This document shows, piece after piece, positions 10,649 through 19,532 of a stretch of DNA of 64,000 nucleotides. The position numbers were made by a program, and so were the translations under genes. The stretch lies in NCBI RefSeq assembly GCF_000427805.1, contig NZ_ATYS01000019.1, positions 1 to 64,000 on the forward strand, in the 5' to 3' direction. Under the pieces are notes generated by a model, which saw only the letters and a program-made list of their open reading frames with translations, searched no databases and was not told where the DNA came from. Origin of the DNA: Budvicia aquatica DSM 5075 = ATCC 35567. Its GTDB lineage: Bacteria > Pseudomonadota > Gammaproteobacteria > Enterobacterales > Enterobacteriaceae. Numbering within the stretch: position 1 is the first letter of the stretch; every line of letters starts with the position of its first letter.

Positions 10649-11194
10649 ATGTCTGGAAGTGAGAATAACCTGATTTGGATCGATCTGGAAATGACCGGGT
10701 TGGATCCTGAGTGCAATCGCATCATTGAAATTGCCACTATTGTGACCGATGCCAACTTAAACGTTTTGGCCGAAGGTCCGGTTTTTGCCATCCATCAAAC
10801 TGATGAGCATATGGCGATTATGGACGAGTGGAATACCACGACTCATGGTGCCAGTGGCTTGGTTCAGCGCGTGAAAGATAGCCCGATAGATGAGCGGGCC
10901 GCAGAGCGACAAACCATTGCTTTTTTGCAACAGTGGATACCTGCAGGATGCTCTCCGATTTGTGGTAATAGCATTGGCCAAGATCGCCGCTTTCTTTATC
11001 GCTATATGCCGGAGCTGGAACAGTATTTCCATTATCGTTATCTGGACGTTAGCACGCTAAAAGAGCTGGCCCGTCGTTGGAAGCCTGAAATTTTGGCCGG
11101 AATTAAAAAGCAAAGTTCCCATCAGGCATTAGATGATATTCGTGATTCAATTGCCGAGTTGGCCTACTATCGCGAGCATTTTATTCAGGCTTAG
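10649..11194 (+). CDS. orn: Oligoribonuclease
   Basis: 3'-5' exoribonuclease of the DEDDh family that degrades RNA dinucleotides and linear pGpG to mononucleotides. The 181 residues equal the E. coli length. Catalytic acids are visible in [10 protein letters not shown] and in the C-terminal [10 protein letters not shown], which carries the His and Asp. [10 protein letters not shown] supplies the middle Asp. An AGGAAA site precedes the ATG. It is divergent from rsgA and followed by the tRNA-Gly cluster, the standard arrangement. Confidence 0.97.
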   Translation: MSGSENNLIWIDLEMTGLDPECNRIIEIATIVTDANLNVLAEGPVFAIHQTDEHMAIMDEWNTTTHGASGLVQRVKDSPIDERAAERQTIAFLQQWIPAGCSPICGNSIGQDRRFLYRYMPELEQYFHYRYLDVSTLKELARRWKPEILAGIKKQSSHQALDDIRDSIAELAYYREHFIQA

Positions 11195-11307
11195 AATGGC
11201 TGAGTTAGTTTGATTTAATCAGGTAATAAATTGATTTTTATTTAGTATTTGGTTAGGTGATGAGCAGAGCTGTTTGTTGCTCATTCCGGTGAATGTCAGA
11301 CCGGTGT

Positions 11308-11335
11308 TTATTAAACCACAGTGCTGTTTTAATAA
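11308..11335. other. Imperfect hairpin downstream of orn
   Basis: Arms TTATTAAA and TTTAATAA enclose an inner ACAG-TG-CTGT pair with a two-base bulge. It lies about 115 bases after the orn stop. It lacks a clear T-tract, so it may be a weak terminator or an RNA 3'-end stabiliser. Confidence 0.35.
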
Positions 11336-11375
11336 GCATGTAAAACAAAAAGACGCTTTTTTTCATCGAAGGAGC

Positions 11376-11403
11376 TTGCGGCTTGGGCTAATTTTCGTAT
11401 AAT
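11376..11403 (+). promoter_or_regulatory. tRNA-Gly operon promoter
   Basis: A -35-like TTGCGG (11376-11381) and a perfect -10 TATAAT (11398-11403) are separated by 16 bases. A GC-rich discriminator (GCGCATCCC) follows, as expected for stringently controlled stable RNA promoters. The first tRNA begins 38 bases after the -10. Confidence 0.75.
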
Positions 11404-11441
11404 GCGCATCCCGTAACGTTAATTCGTTCGGCGTTTGGTAC

Positions 11442-11517
<76 letters not shown>

Positions 11518-11570
11518 AAATTTATCGATGTGAGAGTAAAGTAATAGTCAGAAAGATTGCGGCACTTAAT

Positions 11571-11646
<76 letters not shown>

Positions 11647-11706
11647 AGTTCTAAAATATATGTCTGATAGTCACAAGTAGTAGTCATAAAGATTACGGCA
11701 CTTAAT

Positions 11707-11782
<76 letters not shown>

Positions 11783-11800
11783 AGTCTTTGTTCAAAGACT
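11783..11800 (+). terminator. Hairpin after the tRNA-Gly cluster
   Basis: AGTCTTTG and CAAAGACT form a perfect inverted repeat with a very tight loop, starting on the base after the last CCA. No strong T-run follows, so it may mark 3'-end processing rather than intrinsic termination. Confidence 0.45.
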
Positions 11801-11862
11801 ATGGTCAATTAATCACTCCTTATATAAAAGCATTTCCTCTATTATTAGTTAATACCTTGTTA

Positions 11863-12153
11863 TTATTTGTTAGTTCCCCTTCCTCTAGTTTTTAGATGCT
11901 GAAAGACGTTTTTCATATCGCTAACTTCACCCGCTTCACCCGCTTCGACCTACTGTTGACCTAACGCCAATATTTTAAGTAGCGCTAACGTTTCCTGCGT
12001 CTCTTTATAGGACGCTATATCCTGGAGAACTGCTTTGGCTTCGCCGTTTTGAGTAATAATCATGGGGGTGCCAGATTCCGTCAGTCTGGTTAGAACTTCT
12101 GCTGCATTGGCTTTTAAATAGCTAATCGGTTTTATTTGTTGTGAGTAACGCAT
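11863..12153 (-). pseudogene. Phd/YefM-family antitoxin interrupted by an in-frame amber codon
   Basis: The first 67 residues (MRYSQQIKPISYLKANAAE..., ITQNGEAKAVLQD, LALLKILALG) are a typical Phd/YefM DNA-binding antitoxin N-terminus. TAG at 11950-11952 stops it. The same frame then continues for 28 codons (VEAGEAGEVSDMKNVFQHLK...) to a TAA at 11863-11865. That tail looks like the normal toxin-binding C-terminal region, so the stop is probably a CAG-to-TAG nonsense change. An AAGG site precedes the ATG. No RelE/ParE-type toxin fits in the 80 bases left before the tRNA genes. Whether the short form still binds DNA cannot be seen from sequence. Confidence 0.75.
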
Positions 12154-12468
12154 GTTTACCTTGATTGATGGGACTAAATTGAGTCTTTATAAGGTCTTTT
12201 TCGAATGTAAAGAGGTAGCAGCTAAAATACGATCTCAGATAGGAACAACCTACAGCCACATCTAAAGATATAGAGCAGTATCGCAAAACTATGCCAGTGG
12301 TGAGTAAGCTATTAGGGTAATTAGTAAGGTGAATCTCTCAAACGTAATATCCTCTTCAAGTTGAGCATATTTATGACATTGTGTAGCATATTTTGCTACG
12401 TTGGTGCAATCTTGGCGGTTCTGAATGATAGCGGTAGGAAGCGTAAGAATATAACGGTAACCATATGG
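12154..12468. other. Gene-free stretch, possibly degraded sequence
   Basis: No convincing gene is present. A perfect small hairpin, GTAGCA-TATTT-TGCTAC, lies at 12383-12399. A short open fragment at 12243-12320 (+) ends in a protein-like KTMPVVSKLLG but has no start or ribosome site. The region also carries the antitoxin promoter near 12154-12230. Confidence 0.4.
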
Positions 12469-12663
12469 CTATTTAACTGTTTTTAAAAATTCCTTTGCAT
12501 CATCCTCCCATATATTGATATTAAGCGTTTTTTCTGTTGTTAGATCTTTAACAACATAAAAATCACCGGCATAACAGGTAAAGCTATCTATAATAATGAC
12601 CGTATTGTTAAACCATAACCCATGCTTACCTATATCCTTTTTCATTGATTCAGCCATGCTCAT
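12469..12663 (-). CDS. Small hypothetical protein
   Basis: A 64-residue protein, MSMAESMKKDIGKHGLWF..., with no membrane segment or signal peptide. It has an acidic/basic C-terminus (WEDDAKEFLKTVK) and a strand-rich middle (TVIIIDSFTCYAGDFYVVKDL). An AGGA site lies 7 bases before the ATG, and codon use looks bacterial, which supports a real gene. I do not recognise the family. It stands alone between the antitoxin remnant and the membrane hydrolase operon. Confidence 0.55.
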   Translation of the reverse strand: MSMAESMKKDIGKHGLWFNNTVIIIDSFTCYAGDFYVVKDLTTEKTLNINIWEDDAKEFLKTVK

Positions 12664-12806
12664 AATATCATCCTATAAATAGACCGTTTTTAGTGATATA
12701 CGGTTTTTAAGCGTTTGGTTTAATCGTTCCAGCATTAGCTGAAACAACGTGAAATGGCGACGGGTTATATCATATCTGATATTAGCGAAGAGTCTCTTGT
12801 TATAGT

Positions 12807-13865
12807 CTAAATACCCCAGAGACGATGCCATACCCAAGTTAGCATTACAGCATGGTTATGAGTATCCGACATCTGAGTAATGGATGGCGCTGCTATCCAA
12901 CTGCCCTGTGTATCACGACTGGCTACGTTATAACGAAAGAAGTAATCAGGCTCCAGCCCCATACGCAGGTCTGAGATAATCAAGCGTTGTTGGCCATTAC
13001 CCTGTTGTTGGGTATGTGCACTGACAAACCCATGAGTAAACCACAGAAGTCGTTGTAGTTCAGGAGCAACAGATAACTGTTTTAATACCTCGGTATTACT
13101 CGGGTAAAAATTGAAATGCATTGCGCCACGATCGGCAATCAGCGAACGATCTCCAATATAATATCCATCTGGTGCCATCACTATGACCCGCCAGAGCAGT
13201 GTATTAAAGGCTGTAGGCGTTGAAAATCGAGGCGCATTTGCCAAACCCATCTGCTCTAAACTGCGGGTGGCAATGTGATTGACAGAAAATTTAGCCACCA
13301 TGCTCCAAGATAGATAAGCAGAACTGATCATTAATCCAGCCATAAGCCATTTACGGGCCGTCCATTTACTGTGCCACCTATTGGTATTAGGTGGCTTTTT
13401 ATATGTACCTTTTAGCCAAGCAACGATCACACCAAGCAGCAACGGCAGCGTATACAAGGGGTCAATAATATAAATGGTTGACCACATCGTTGAGGGGATC
13501 TGTAGAGGCCATAATAACTGCGTACCGTAGACAGTAAAGGCATCCAACAATGGGTGTGTTAGTAACGCTAGCCAGATTGCAATTAGCCATGGCTTTGGTG
13601 CATCTCTAATCGGTGTATTAAAGCGTTTGAGAAGTAACCATAATAGCCAGCCTAATCCCCCCAATACAAACAATGAGTGTGACGGGCCGCGATGCCATGT
13701 TACCGTTGTAATAACATCGCTACCTGTCAGGTTGAACCAGATAACATCCAAGTCAGGCAAGGTTCCCAGTACCGCACCGGCTAACAGGGCGCAGCGTTGG
13801 TGACGAGCCGGAACAACAGCCGCTGCAACAGTACTGCCCAAAACAATTTGTGTTAGTGAATCCAT
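12807..13865 (-). CDS. YdjM/DUF457-family membrane metal-dependent hydrolase-like protein
   Basis: Multi-pass membrane protein of the family annotated as metal-dependent hydrolases (YdjM, DUF457). Family hallmarks are MDSLTQIVLGSTVAAA at the start, LGTLPDLDV, then HRGPSHSL and a later LTHPLLDAFT. The conserved His and Asp residues would bind metal. About four N-terminal hydrophobic spans precede a C-terminal soluble part. The start at 13865 follows the family-conserved N-terminus; an in-frame ATG at 13889 would add eight residues and overlap the upstream gene. It is the last gene of a three-gene operon with the DUF2798 and RidA-like genes. Its biochemical role is unproven. Confidence 0.8.
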   Translation of the reverse strand: MDSLTQIVLGSTVAAAVVPARHQRCALLAGAVLGTLPDLDVIWFNLTGSDVITTVTWHRGPSHSLFVLGGLGWLLWLLLKRFNTPIRDAPKPWLIAIWLALLTHPLLDAFTVYGTQLLWPLQIPSTMWSTIYIIDPLYTLPLLLGVIVAWLKGTYKKPPNTNRWHSKWTARKWLMAGLMISSAYLSWSMVAKFSVNHIATRSLEQMGLANAPRFSTPTAFNTLLWRVIVMAPDGYYIGDRSLIADRGAMHFNFYPSNTEVLKQLSVAPELQRLLWFTHGFVSAHTQQQGNGQQRLIISDLRMGLEPDYFFRYNVASRDTQGSWIAAPSITQMSDTHNHAVMLTWVWHRLWGI

Positions 13866-13875
13866 GATAGTTACA

Positions 13876-14136
13876 TCAGTTTTTTTCAATTGATTTATTT
13901 GGTTCTGTATAGCACCAGACTAATAATCTCTGTGAGATACGCTGTATTGTTGGAGCTATAAGCGTGACTACAATAAAACCAGCGGGCCATGCCAAGAAAA
14001 AAGCTTTCATCCAGTAGCCAATATAGCCAGATACTAGTCCCAGATTGATAAAAGTAACCCAAGCACCAATAAAAAATGCCATCAGACCGGACATTAAAAG
14101 AGAAAAAAGTAATCGCTGTAGTAGTTCCCTAGGCAT
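13876..14136 (-). CDS. DUF2798-like small membrane protein
   Basis: An 86-residue protein with two hydrophobic helices, about residues 9-31 and 38-62. The signature SGLMAFFIGAWVTFINLG resembles the DUF2798 family, whose function is unknown. An AGGGA site lies 6-7 bases upstream of the ATG. It is followed closely by the YdjM-like gene and preceded by the RidA-like gene (27-base gap), so all three are probably co-transcribed. Confidence 0.75.
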   Translation of the reverse strand: MPRELLQRLLFSLLMSGLMAFFIGAWVTFINLGLVSGYIGYWMKAFFLAWPAGFIVVTLIAPTIQRISQRLLVWCYTEPNKSIEKN

Positions 14137-14162
14137 AAATATCCCTCGCTTTAAATGACTCT

Positions 14163-14645
14163 TTATTGTGGAATGGCAAATATAGCTTCAATTTCAATAT
14201 TTAATTCGGGAGTCGCTAATCCGGCAATATGTATTAATGAGCTTGCTGGGTTGTGCCCTTCATATTGCTCACTTAACAGTTGACGTAGCGTGGTAATATC
14301 GTCTGTGGAAGTGACATATATAGTCACCTTAATAAGCTCACGCATGCCGATCCCTTCTGCCTGAGTGATCTGTTTTATTTGCTCAAAAATAGCCTTTGCC
14401 TGCTCAGCCATACTTTTATCCTGTGCGGGCGTGCCAAACGCAGTGATGCCAGACAGATAGAGTGTGTTGTTGTGACGCACTGCAATTGAGTAGGGGCCGG
14501 CTGGAGCGGGTAAGTTAGGATAGTTTTTTCTTATCAATGTTGAATCCTCATTATGAGTAGGCTTTTGTTTATTAGTATCAGCTGCAAAAGTTGATGTAGT
14601 AAAAAATAGGCTAATTAGTAGAGAGAGTAATAAATGAATTTTCAT
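14163..14645 (-). CDS. Exported RidA-family (YjgF/UK114-like) protein
   Basis: 160 residues: a signal peptide about 1-21 (ends TFAA), then a complete RidA fold (PAPAGPYSIAVRHNNTLYLSG ... NIEIEAIFAI). Classical RidA is cytoplasmic and hydrolyses reactive imines using an Arg in a PARS motif. Here the same place reads NPASSL, with Ser in place of that Arg, so imine deaminase activity is doubtful. The export signal and the changed residue together suggest a different, periplasmic ligand-binding or hydrolytic role. It is the first gene of a three-gene operon. Confidence 0.8.
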   Translation of the reverse strand: MKIHLLLSLLISLFFTTSTFAADTNKQKPTHNEDSTLIRKNYPNLPAPAGPYSIAVRHNNTLYLSGITAFGTPAQDKSMAEQAKAIFEQIKQITQAEGIGMRELIKVTIYVTSTDDITTLRQLLSEQYEGHNPASSLIHIAGLATPELNIEIEAIFAIPQ

Positions 14646-14786
14646 AAAAGTCTCTTTTATATGAAATAAGTATTTAATAATTCTGCCGTTATAAATTACA
14701 TGGCGAATAATAAAATATTAATATCATTCAACTATGGCAGTTATTGTTAATAAATTAGATTTTTGCTAAATGGTCATTCGTGATAA

Positions 14787-15494
14787 TTACCGCCGCTGTG
14801 CGGCAAGGTTTTCGCCAAAGACGATAGAGTGCGTTTTACGCATTGCATTCATTTTCCAGAACTGGTTTGCAATGTCATTGGGTTCCAAGGTGGCATGGTG
14901 TTCATTACCACTCTCAGTGCTTTTCACAAAGCCGTTTACGATAACTTCACCCACGTAAATGCCATGTGGCTTAAGCGTTTCAGTAAGAATACCCGTTGCT
15001 TTATGCTGCGCGGCGACAGAGATTGCGAGTATTCCAAAATCTTTAGCAAAAGCATCGATTTCAGCCCCATAAAAAGCCATGGCGCCACTAGTAGCAAGAA
15101 CGGCCCCCTGGTTTGCCTCTAAATCGGCAAGACATTCTTGAACCGCTGTGATGTAGCCAATAATTCGAACAGAGAGACTATTGCTTAGGTCATTAGGTGA
15201 CGCTAAAAGTAAGCTACCCTCGATATTGGTGTAGGCATTCCAATGAAGAATACCTATAGATCCCATAGCAGCACGCACATCAGCAATAGTACGCTGCACT
15301 TCTTTGACATTACTAAGATCGGCCATAAATGCCTGTACTTTGATGCCTTCAGCTTCCAGCGCGGCAACACCATCAGCAAGGCGATGAGCATTGCGCGCAA
15401 TGATGGCTACAGGATGCCCTGCCCAGCCAAAAAGCTGTGCTACGGCATGAGAGATTCCGGGGCCATATCCACAAATAACAATCGGGTGTTTCAT
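14787..15494 (-). CDS. Degenerate short-chain dehydrogenase/reductase (SDR) family protein
   Basis: A 235-residue Rossmann-fold protein with a glycine-rich nucleotide motif close to the start (CGYGPGISHAV) and an SDR-like order of elements: ARNAHRL, an ADLSN acidic patch, a WNAY segment in place of NNAG, a Ser in ATSGAM, and KPHGIYVGEV. The catalytic Tyr-x3-Lys is not found where it should lie: the segment before KPHGI reads LAISVAAQHKATG. The start was set at the ATG with GGAG six bases upstream; longer in-frame frames lack a site. It is divergent from a TetR gene and shares its operator. Confidence 0.8.
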   Translation of the reverse strand: MKHPIVICGYGPGISHAVAQLFGWAGHPVAIIARNAHRLADGVAALEAEGIKVQAFMADLSNVKEVQRTIADVRAAMGSIGILHWNAYTNIEGSLLLASPNDLSNSLSVRIIGYITAVQECLADLEANQGAVLATSGAMAFYGAEIDAFAKDFGILAISVAAQHKATGILTETLKPHGIYVGEVIVNGFVKSTESGNEHHATLEPNDIANQFWKMNAMRKTHSIVFGENLAAQRR

Positions 15495-15524
15495 AAATAT
15501 CTCCAATTTTAATGAAATTAATCC

Positions 15525-15550
15525 AAACTCCAACTACAACGTTGGAGTTT
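15525..15550. promoter_or_regulatory. Perfect inverted-repeat operator between the SDR and TetR genes
   Basis: AAACTCCAAC, six bases, GTTGGAGTTT: a 10-bp perfect palindrome. It lies 30 bases from the SDR start and 51 from the tetR start, next to a TATAAT at 15558-15563. Position and symmetry fit a TetR-family operator controlling both divergent genes. Confidence 0.8.
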
Positions 15551-15601
15551 ATCGTATTATAATTTGCCAACGAGTGCAACAAACTGAGAAAGGGGGAAGC
15601 T

Positions 15602-16189
15602 ATGGCTTGGGATACTGAAGGAACAAAAAGTAAAATACTGGAAGCAGCAATAAGTGAGTTTGCCAAATATGGTCCTGATGGCACAAAAATTGAACAAATT
15701 GCCAAATCAGCCAAGGTGAACAAAGAACGTATTTACAACTACTTTGGCGATAAACGATCATTATTTAGCGCGGTATTACGCCATGAATTAGCTCGAGTAG
15801 CGCAAGCTATGCCGGTCGCGTCATTTGCGGTTGAAGATATAGTAAAGTATGCAGGCCAAGTGTACGACTATCACTGTGAGCATCCTGAATTGAGCAGGCT
15901 TATGCGATGGGAGGGATTAGTTTTTGATGGTGAAGTTCCAGATGAAGAATTGCGACGTGAATATTATGGCTATAAAGTTCAGGCGGTTGCTGATGGCCAG
16001 CAGCAGGGGGCAATTACTCATACATTGGACGCCGATCATCTCACCTTTTTGATTCTTGCGTTAGCCGGGTGGTGGTCAGCCGTTCCTCAGGTCGCCCGTA
16101 TGCTTACAGGAGAGGATAGTGCCGATGAACATGCAAGACGAAGAGCTTCTGTTATGGAAGCGGCTCGTCGCCTAGCAATTGCACCATAG
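15602..16189 (+). CDS. TetR-family transcriptional regulator (SDR-linked)
   Basis: 195 residues. The N-terminal TetR helix-turn-helix covers about residues 9-55 (ILEAAISEFAKYGPDGTKI, IAKSAKVNKERIYNYFGDK). The C-terminal ligand domain is all-helical, with a TetR_C-type tail. A strong GGGGA ribosome site lies five bases before the ATG. It is divergent from the SDR gene across a perfect palindrome, so it most likely represses the SDR gene and itself until an unknown inducer binds. Confidence 0.9.
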   Translation: MAWDTEGTKSKILEAAISEFAKYGPDGTKIEQIAKSAKVNKERIYNYFGDKRSLFSAVLRHELARVAQAMPVASFAVEDIVKYAGQVYDYHCEHPELSRLMRWEGLVFDGEVPDEELRREYYGYKVQAVADGQQQGAITHTLDADHLTFLILALAGWWSAVPQVARMLTGEDSADEHARRRASVMEAARRLAIAP

Positions 16190-16335
16190 TTCAGTATTTA
16201 AATCGGCTTAGTGATATGGCCGAGTTAACCGATCGAGCTACCGTATTTTGCCTTCCGATTGTAGTGTGAGGTCGGGATGGCTGCCTCACGGTAAATGTTT
16301 CTGACGGTATGCCAGCTTAATTAATGAGCCTTGAT

Positions 16336-16638
16336 TCAGTCTTGAACAAGATTCTCAGCGGGCACCCATCCTTCTTCTTTAGAATCAGGATGTTGACACC
16401 ATATCCAGCCATTAAGCTCTTTTATTCCGGTTAATACTTCGCCTTGATTGCCACTGAGCCAGTTAATCACCTGCTTTGGAACCCAGCCTTTGACCCGATC
16501 CTGTGTCTCGCAGAAGTACCAATCATTCCAAGCTTGATTATCGTCAAATTTTTCACCAATGATTAGCCGGTCTCCTTTAGCCATAACGATAGGGTTTGGG
16601 TATTCACTGGTATGCTGCTTTATTACTCGGTATTTCAT
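16336..16638 (-). CDS. SH3-domain-like protein
   Basis: A 100-residue cytoplasmic protein made of two SH3-like repeats, about residues 15-55 (...WYFCETQDRVKGWVPKQVI) and 60-97 (LNGWIWCQHPDSKEEGWVPAENL). Both end in the GWVP signature of bacterial SH3 domains. The start was taken at MKYRVIKQ with AAGGA seven bases upstream. It probably binds a peptide or wall fragment, but there is no signal peptide. It stands alone and converges on the TetR gene. Confidence 0.8.
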   Translation of the reverse strand: MKYRVIKQHTSEYPNPIVMAKGDRLIIGEKFDDNQAWNDWYFCETQDRVKGWVPKQVINWLSGNQGEVLTGIKELNGWIWCQHPDSKEEGWVPAENLVQD

Positions 16639-16714
16639 ATTGATGTCCTTTCTTTTATCGTATATCAAATCTGATTTCTATTTAATTAAAATATATATTA
16701 TTGAGCATATTAAA

Positions 16715-16759
16715 ACCCGCCGATAAGTCAACCAATCAGTAATATTAGATCCAGCGGGT
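16715..16759 (-). terminator. Probable terminator of the licT-PTS-PHP operon
   Basis: On the minus strand the arms ACCCGCTGGAT and ATCGGCGGGT pair with one bulge around a 24-base loop and are followed by TTTTAAT. It begins 10 bases after the PHP gene stop. Confidence 0.6.
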
Positions 16760-16768
16760 ATATTTCTT

Positions 16769-17599
16769 TTAGACGGCAATTTTACTTTTATTAATGAATT
16801 CATTAAATTGACGTTCAGTTAAACCAAAATCACCAAACTTTAATAAAGCCGGATCGTGAAAATCACTGCCACCGCTTTTTAGTAAATTAAATTTATCTGC
16901 GTACATTTGGGTTAACCCAAAATCAATGGGTTTCATTCTTGAATGACTAATTTCCAAACCCTGCAACCCAAAACCGACATATTTTTCAATTTCATCGTAA
17001 TTATTATAGACACAGGGGTGGGCTAAAATAGGAACACCGCCGTCAGCAATGATACTGGCAATACCCTCAGTAATGGGAATGTAGCCCATCTTTAAGTCGG
17101 TCTCTTTGCTTGTTTTAGAGGCAAACAGCTGTTTATATCGCTCTTTCGTCATCTCTTGTGGATATTTTTCTTTTAATGCCTGAAAGATATTCATCTTAAA
17201 GACGATATTATATTTAGAGAATTTTTTTGCATCAGCATAGTTAATATCATAACCCTGCTGGTGTAGTTCTTGTATTAGCTCGTGATGATATTGATCTCGG
17301 CAAGAAAGTGTATGAGAACATAATTTATCAATATTGGGTGTATTATGGCCAAGTCCAAGCGCAACAATATGTACCTTCTTAAAAACATCAAAATCATAAC
17401 AACTCATTTCAACGCCTTTAATTATATTTAAGCCTAACCGCTTGCCCTCTCTGAATATTTCATCATAGTGGTTTATTGTATCATGATCGGTTATTGCAAT
17501 AGTTTTAATACCGTTGCTTGCCGCATTTTCAAGTACGTCTGTAATCTCACATACGCCATCACTATGATTAGTATGTACATGTAAATCAGCATAAATCAT
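16769..17599 (-). CDS. PHP-domain phosphoesterase-like protein
   Basis: A 276-residue member of the PHP (polymerase and histidinol phosphatase) metal-dependent phosphoesterase family. Metal-binding motifs are visible: HVHTNHSDG (H8/H10 region), ITDHDT (residues ~37-42), EMSCYD, ILAHP and GSDFHD near the end. The arrangement resembles TrpH/YciV-type PHP proteins, which act on nucleotide 5' phosphates. It is the last gene after a PTS permease, where a phospho-glycosidase would be usual. It may hydrolyse a phosphoester of the imported compound, which is inference. The coding sequence is AT-rich like the rest of the operon. Confidence 0.85.
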   Translation of the reverse strand: MIYADLHVHTNHSDGVCEITDVLENAASNGIKTIAITDHDTINHYDEIFREGKRLGLNIIKGVEMSCYDFDVFKKVHIVALGLGHNTPNIDKLCSHTLSCRDQYHHELIQELHQQGYDINYADAKKFSKYNIVFKMNIFQALKEKYPQEMTKERYKQLFASKTSKETDLKMGYIPITEGIASIIADGGVPILAHPCVYNNYDEIEKYVGFGLQGLEISHSRMKPIDFGLTQMYADKFNLLKSGGSDFHDPALLKFGDFGLTERQFNEFINKSKIAV

Positions 17600-17663
17600 T
17601 ATATTAACCTCAATTATTCACCGATTTGGCGATCAATTAATGACCGCCAGATCGGTACCATAC

Positions 17664-19514
17664 TTAAAATACTGTCATCAGTACGGAATTTTTATTAACA
17701 GATTCTTCTTCAGTCGTAATAACATCCAGGTAGTCGCTGCTATTGGTAATAATTATCATCGTAGTGACATCAAAACCTTCGCGTTTGAGTGCCTCTAAGT
17801 CAAACTCGATAAGCGTTTCGCCTTGTTTTACCCGCTGTCCTTTAGCCACTTTAGTTTCGAAATATTTACCCTCTAAAGTAACGGTATCAATACCGACGTG
17901 AATGAGCATTTCAATATCATTATCCAGCTTTAACCCTATGGAATGGCCTGATTTAAACGTAGCGGCAACCACCGCATCTCCTGGGGCAATAACAACACCT
18001 TGTTCTGGAACAATGGCAATACCGGTTCCCATAATTCCTGATGCAAAAGTATCATCATTCACCTTATTTAATGGGACTGTTTGTCCGATTAAAGGGGCAA
18101 TCAGAGCAACCGAAGCGCCTGTGTTTTTATCCGCAGTTGGTGCGTTCTCTTTTGATAAGCTTTCTTCTATCGGATCGTCGAAACCAATAATAAAAGTAGC
18201 AATAAAGGTTGTGATACTGGCGACCACCAGAGTAATAATGGCATTTACAATTTGGTTATCAACGTCAGATACCCACATGGGTAAGCTTAAAAGCCCCGGA
18301 GTGGCATAAACAAAGGCTTTCAATTGCACAATACCTGCAAATACACCGGCAACACCACCACCAATCATACAAGCATACATTGGTTTTTTAAGCTTTAGGT
18401 TAACGCCATACATTGCCGGTTCTGTAATCCCGCCAAAAAATGCGGTAATACTGGCTGAGAAGGCTAATTGTTTTAGTTCTTTATTTTTTGATTTAATTGA
18501 TACTGCTAAAGAGGCCGCGGCTTGCGACATATTAGAACAAAGTGCAATAACACGAATAATCGGGTCATATCCTTTTTGTTGAACAAGCATCACGGTAACC
18601 GGGCTTAACGCTTTGTGTAAGCCGATTGATACTAACCACGGGTAACACATGACCAGAATAGGAATTGCAATAAAGCCAAGATTTTCTTGTAAGAACAGCA
18701 CTCCATCCGCCACTAGTTGGGCTAAATAGCTTGCAACAGGACCAACGGCAATTAATGCAATTGGTGTAGTAATCAATACGACTAACAATGGTGCTAAAAA
18801 GACTTTAACCATATCAGGCACAATTCGATAGACAATTCGTTCAATATAAGACATTGCCCAGACTGTTAAGAGTGCCGGAATTAGCTGTGATGAATACTTA
18901 ACCAGCTCAACAGGGACACCAAAGAAGTGTACTGGGTTGCCTTGTTTGACTAAAGCATCCCAACTTGGATGGAGCATAGTTAAACAAACAAATGCCGCCA
19001 AATATTGGTTACAATTAAACATCTTAGCCGCAGAAAAGCCGATGAAAACGGGTAAGAAATAGAAGCCGGTGTCAAAAATAAAATTAAGAATGTAGTATGT
19101 TTGATGTGTTTTATCCAAAATGCCAAGCATATTTAACACTATCAGTAATACTTTACCCATACCGGCACCGGCAAGTATGGGGATAACCGGTGCAATGGAG
19201 CCCGTAATGGTAGACAACACTTTATTTACAATAGATTGCTTCGTGCCGTCTTCTTTAGATGCGCCTTCAAATTTAGTGTGATTAACAATTTCGTTATAAA
19301 CCTTGTCAACATCATTACCAATAACTAATTGGTATTGCCCACCTTTTTTGACAACAGATAATATTTTTTTGTTTTTTGCCGCGGCTTGATCGTTTACTTT
19401 ACTTTCGTCGTGTAACGTAAAACGTAAGCGGGTTGAACAATGAACGAGGGATTTGATATTGTCCTTACCCCCGACAATGTTGATAATATCATTTGAAAAT
19501 TCTTTGTAATTCAT
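17664..19514 (-). CDS. PTS beta-glucoside-type permease, EIIBCA
   Basis: A 616-residue fused PTS permease that imports and phosphorylates a sugar. Domains in order: EIIB (about 1-85) with phosphorylatable Cys26 in LVHCSTRLRF; EIIC (about 105-450) with about ten membrane helices and the GGITEPAMYGV signature; EIIA (about 480-610) with active His near residue 539 in LIHVGIDTV. This is the BglF order. The start is MNYKEF, with AAAGGTG six bases upstream. It follows licT and precedes the PHP gene. The substrate is unknown; beta-glucoside is the family default, and no phospho-beta-glucosidase is present nearby. Confidence 0.93.
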   Translation of the reverse strand: MNYKEFSNDIINIVGGKDNIKSLVHCSTRLRFTLHDESKVNDQAAAKNKKILSVVKKGGQYQLVIGNDVDKVYNEIVNHTKFEGASKEDGTKQSIVNKVLSTITGSIAPVIPILAGAGMGKVLLIVLNMLGILDKTHQTYYILNFIFDTGFYFLPVFIGFSAAKMFNCNQYLAAFVCLTMLHPSWDALVKQGNPVHFFGVPVELVKYSSQLIPALLTVWAMSYIERIVYRIVPDMVKVFLAPLLVVLITTPIALIAVGPVASYLAQLVADGVLFLQENLGFIAIPILVMCYPWLVSIGLHKALSPVTVMLVQQKGYDPIIRVIALCSNMSQAAASLAVSIKSKNKELKQLAFSASITAFFGGITEPAMYGVNLKLKKPMYACMIGGGVAGVFAGIVQLKAFVYATPGLLSLPMWVSDVDNQIVNAIITLVVASITTFIATFIIGFDDPIEESLSKENAPTADKNTGASVALIAPLIGQTVPLNKVNDDTFASGIMGTGIAIVPEQGVVIAPGDAVVAATFKSGHSIGLKLDNDIEMLIHVGIDTVTLEGKYFETKVAKGQRVKQGETLIEFDLEALKREGFDVTTMIIITNSSDYLDVITTEEESVNKNSVLMTVF

Positions 19515-19532
19515 GTTTTCACCTTTGATTTT

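Noticed and set aside
12243-12320. Short protein-like fragment ending in KTMPVVSKLLG
   Set aside because: No start codon context and only 25 residues; it could be chance or decayed sequence.
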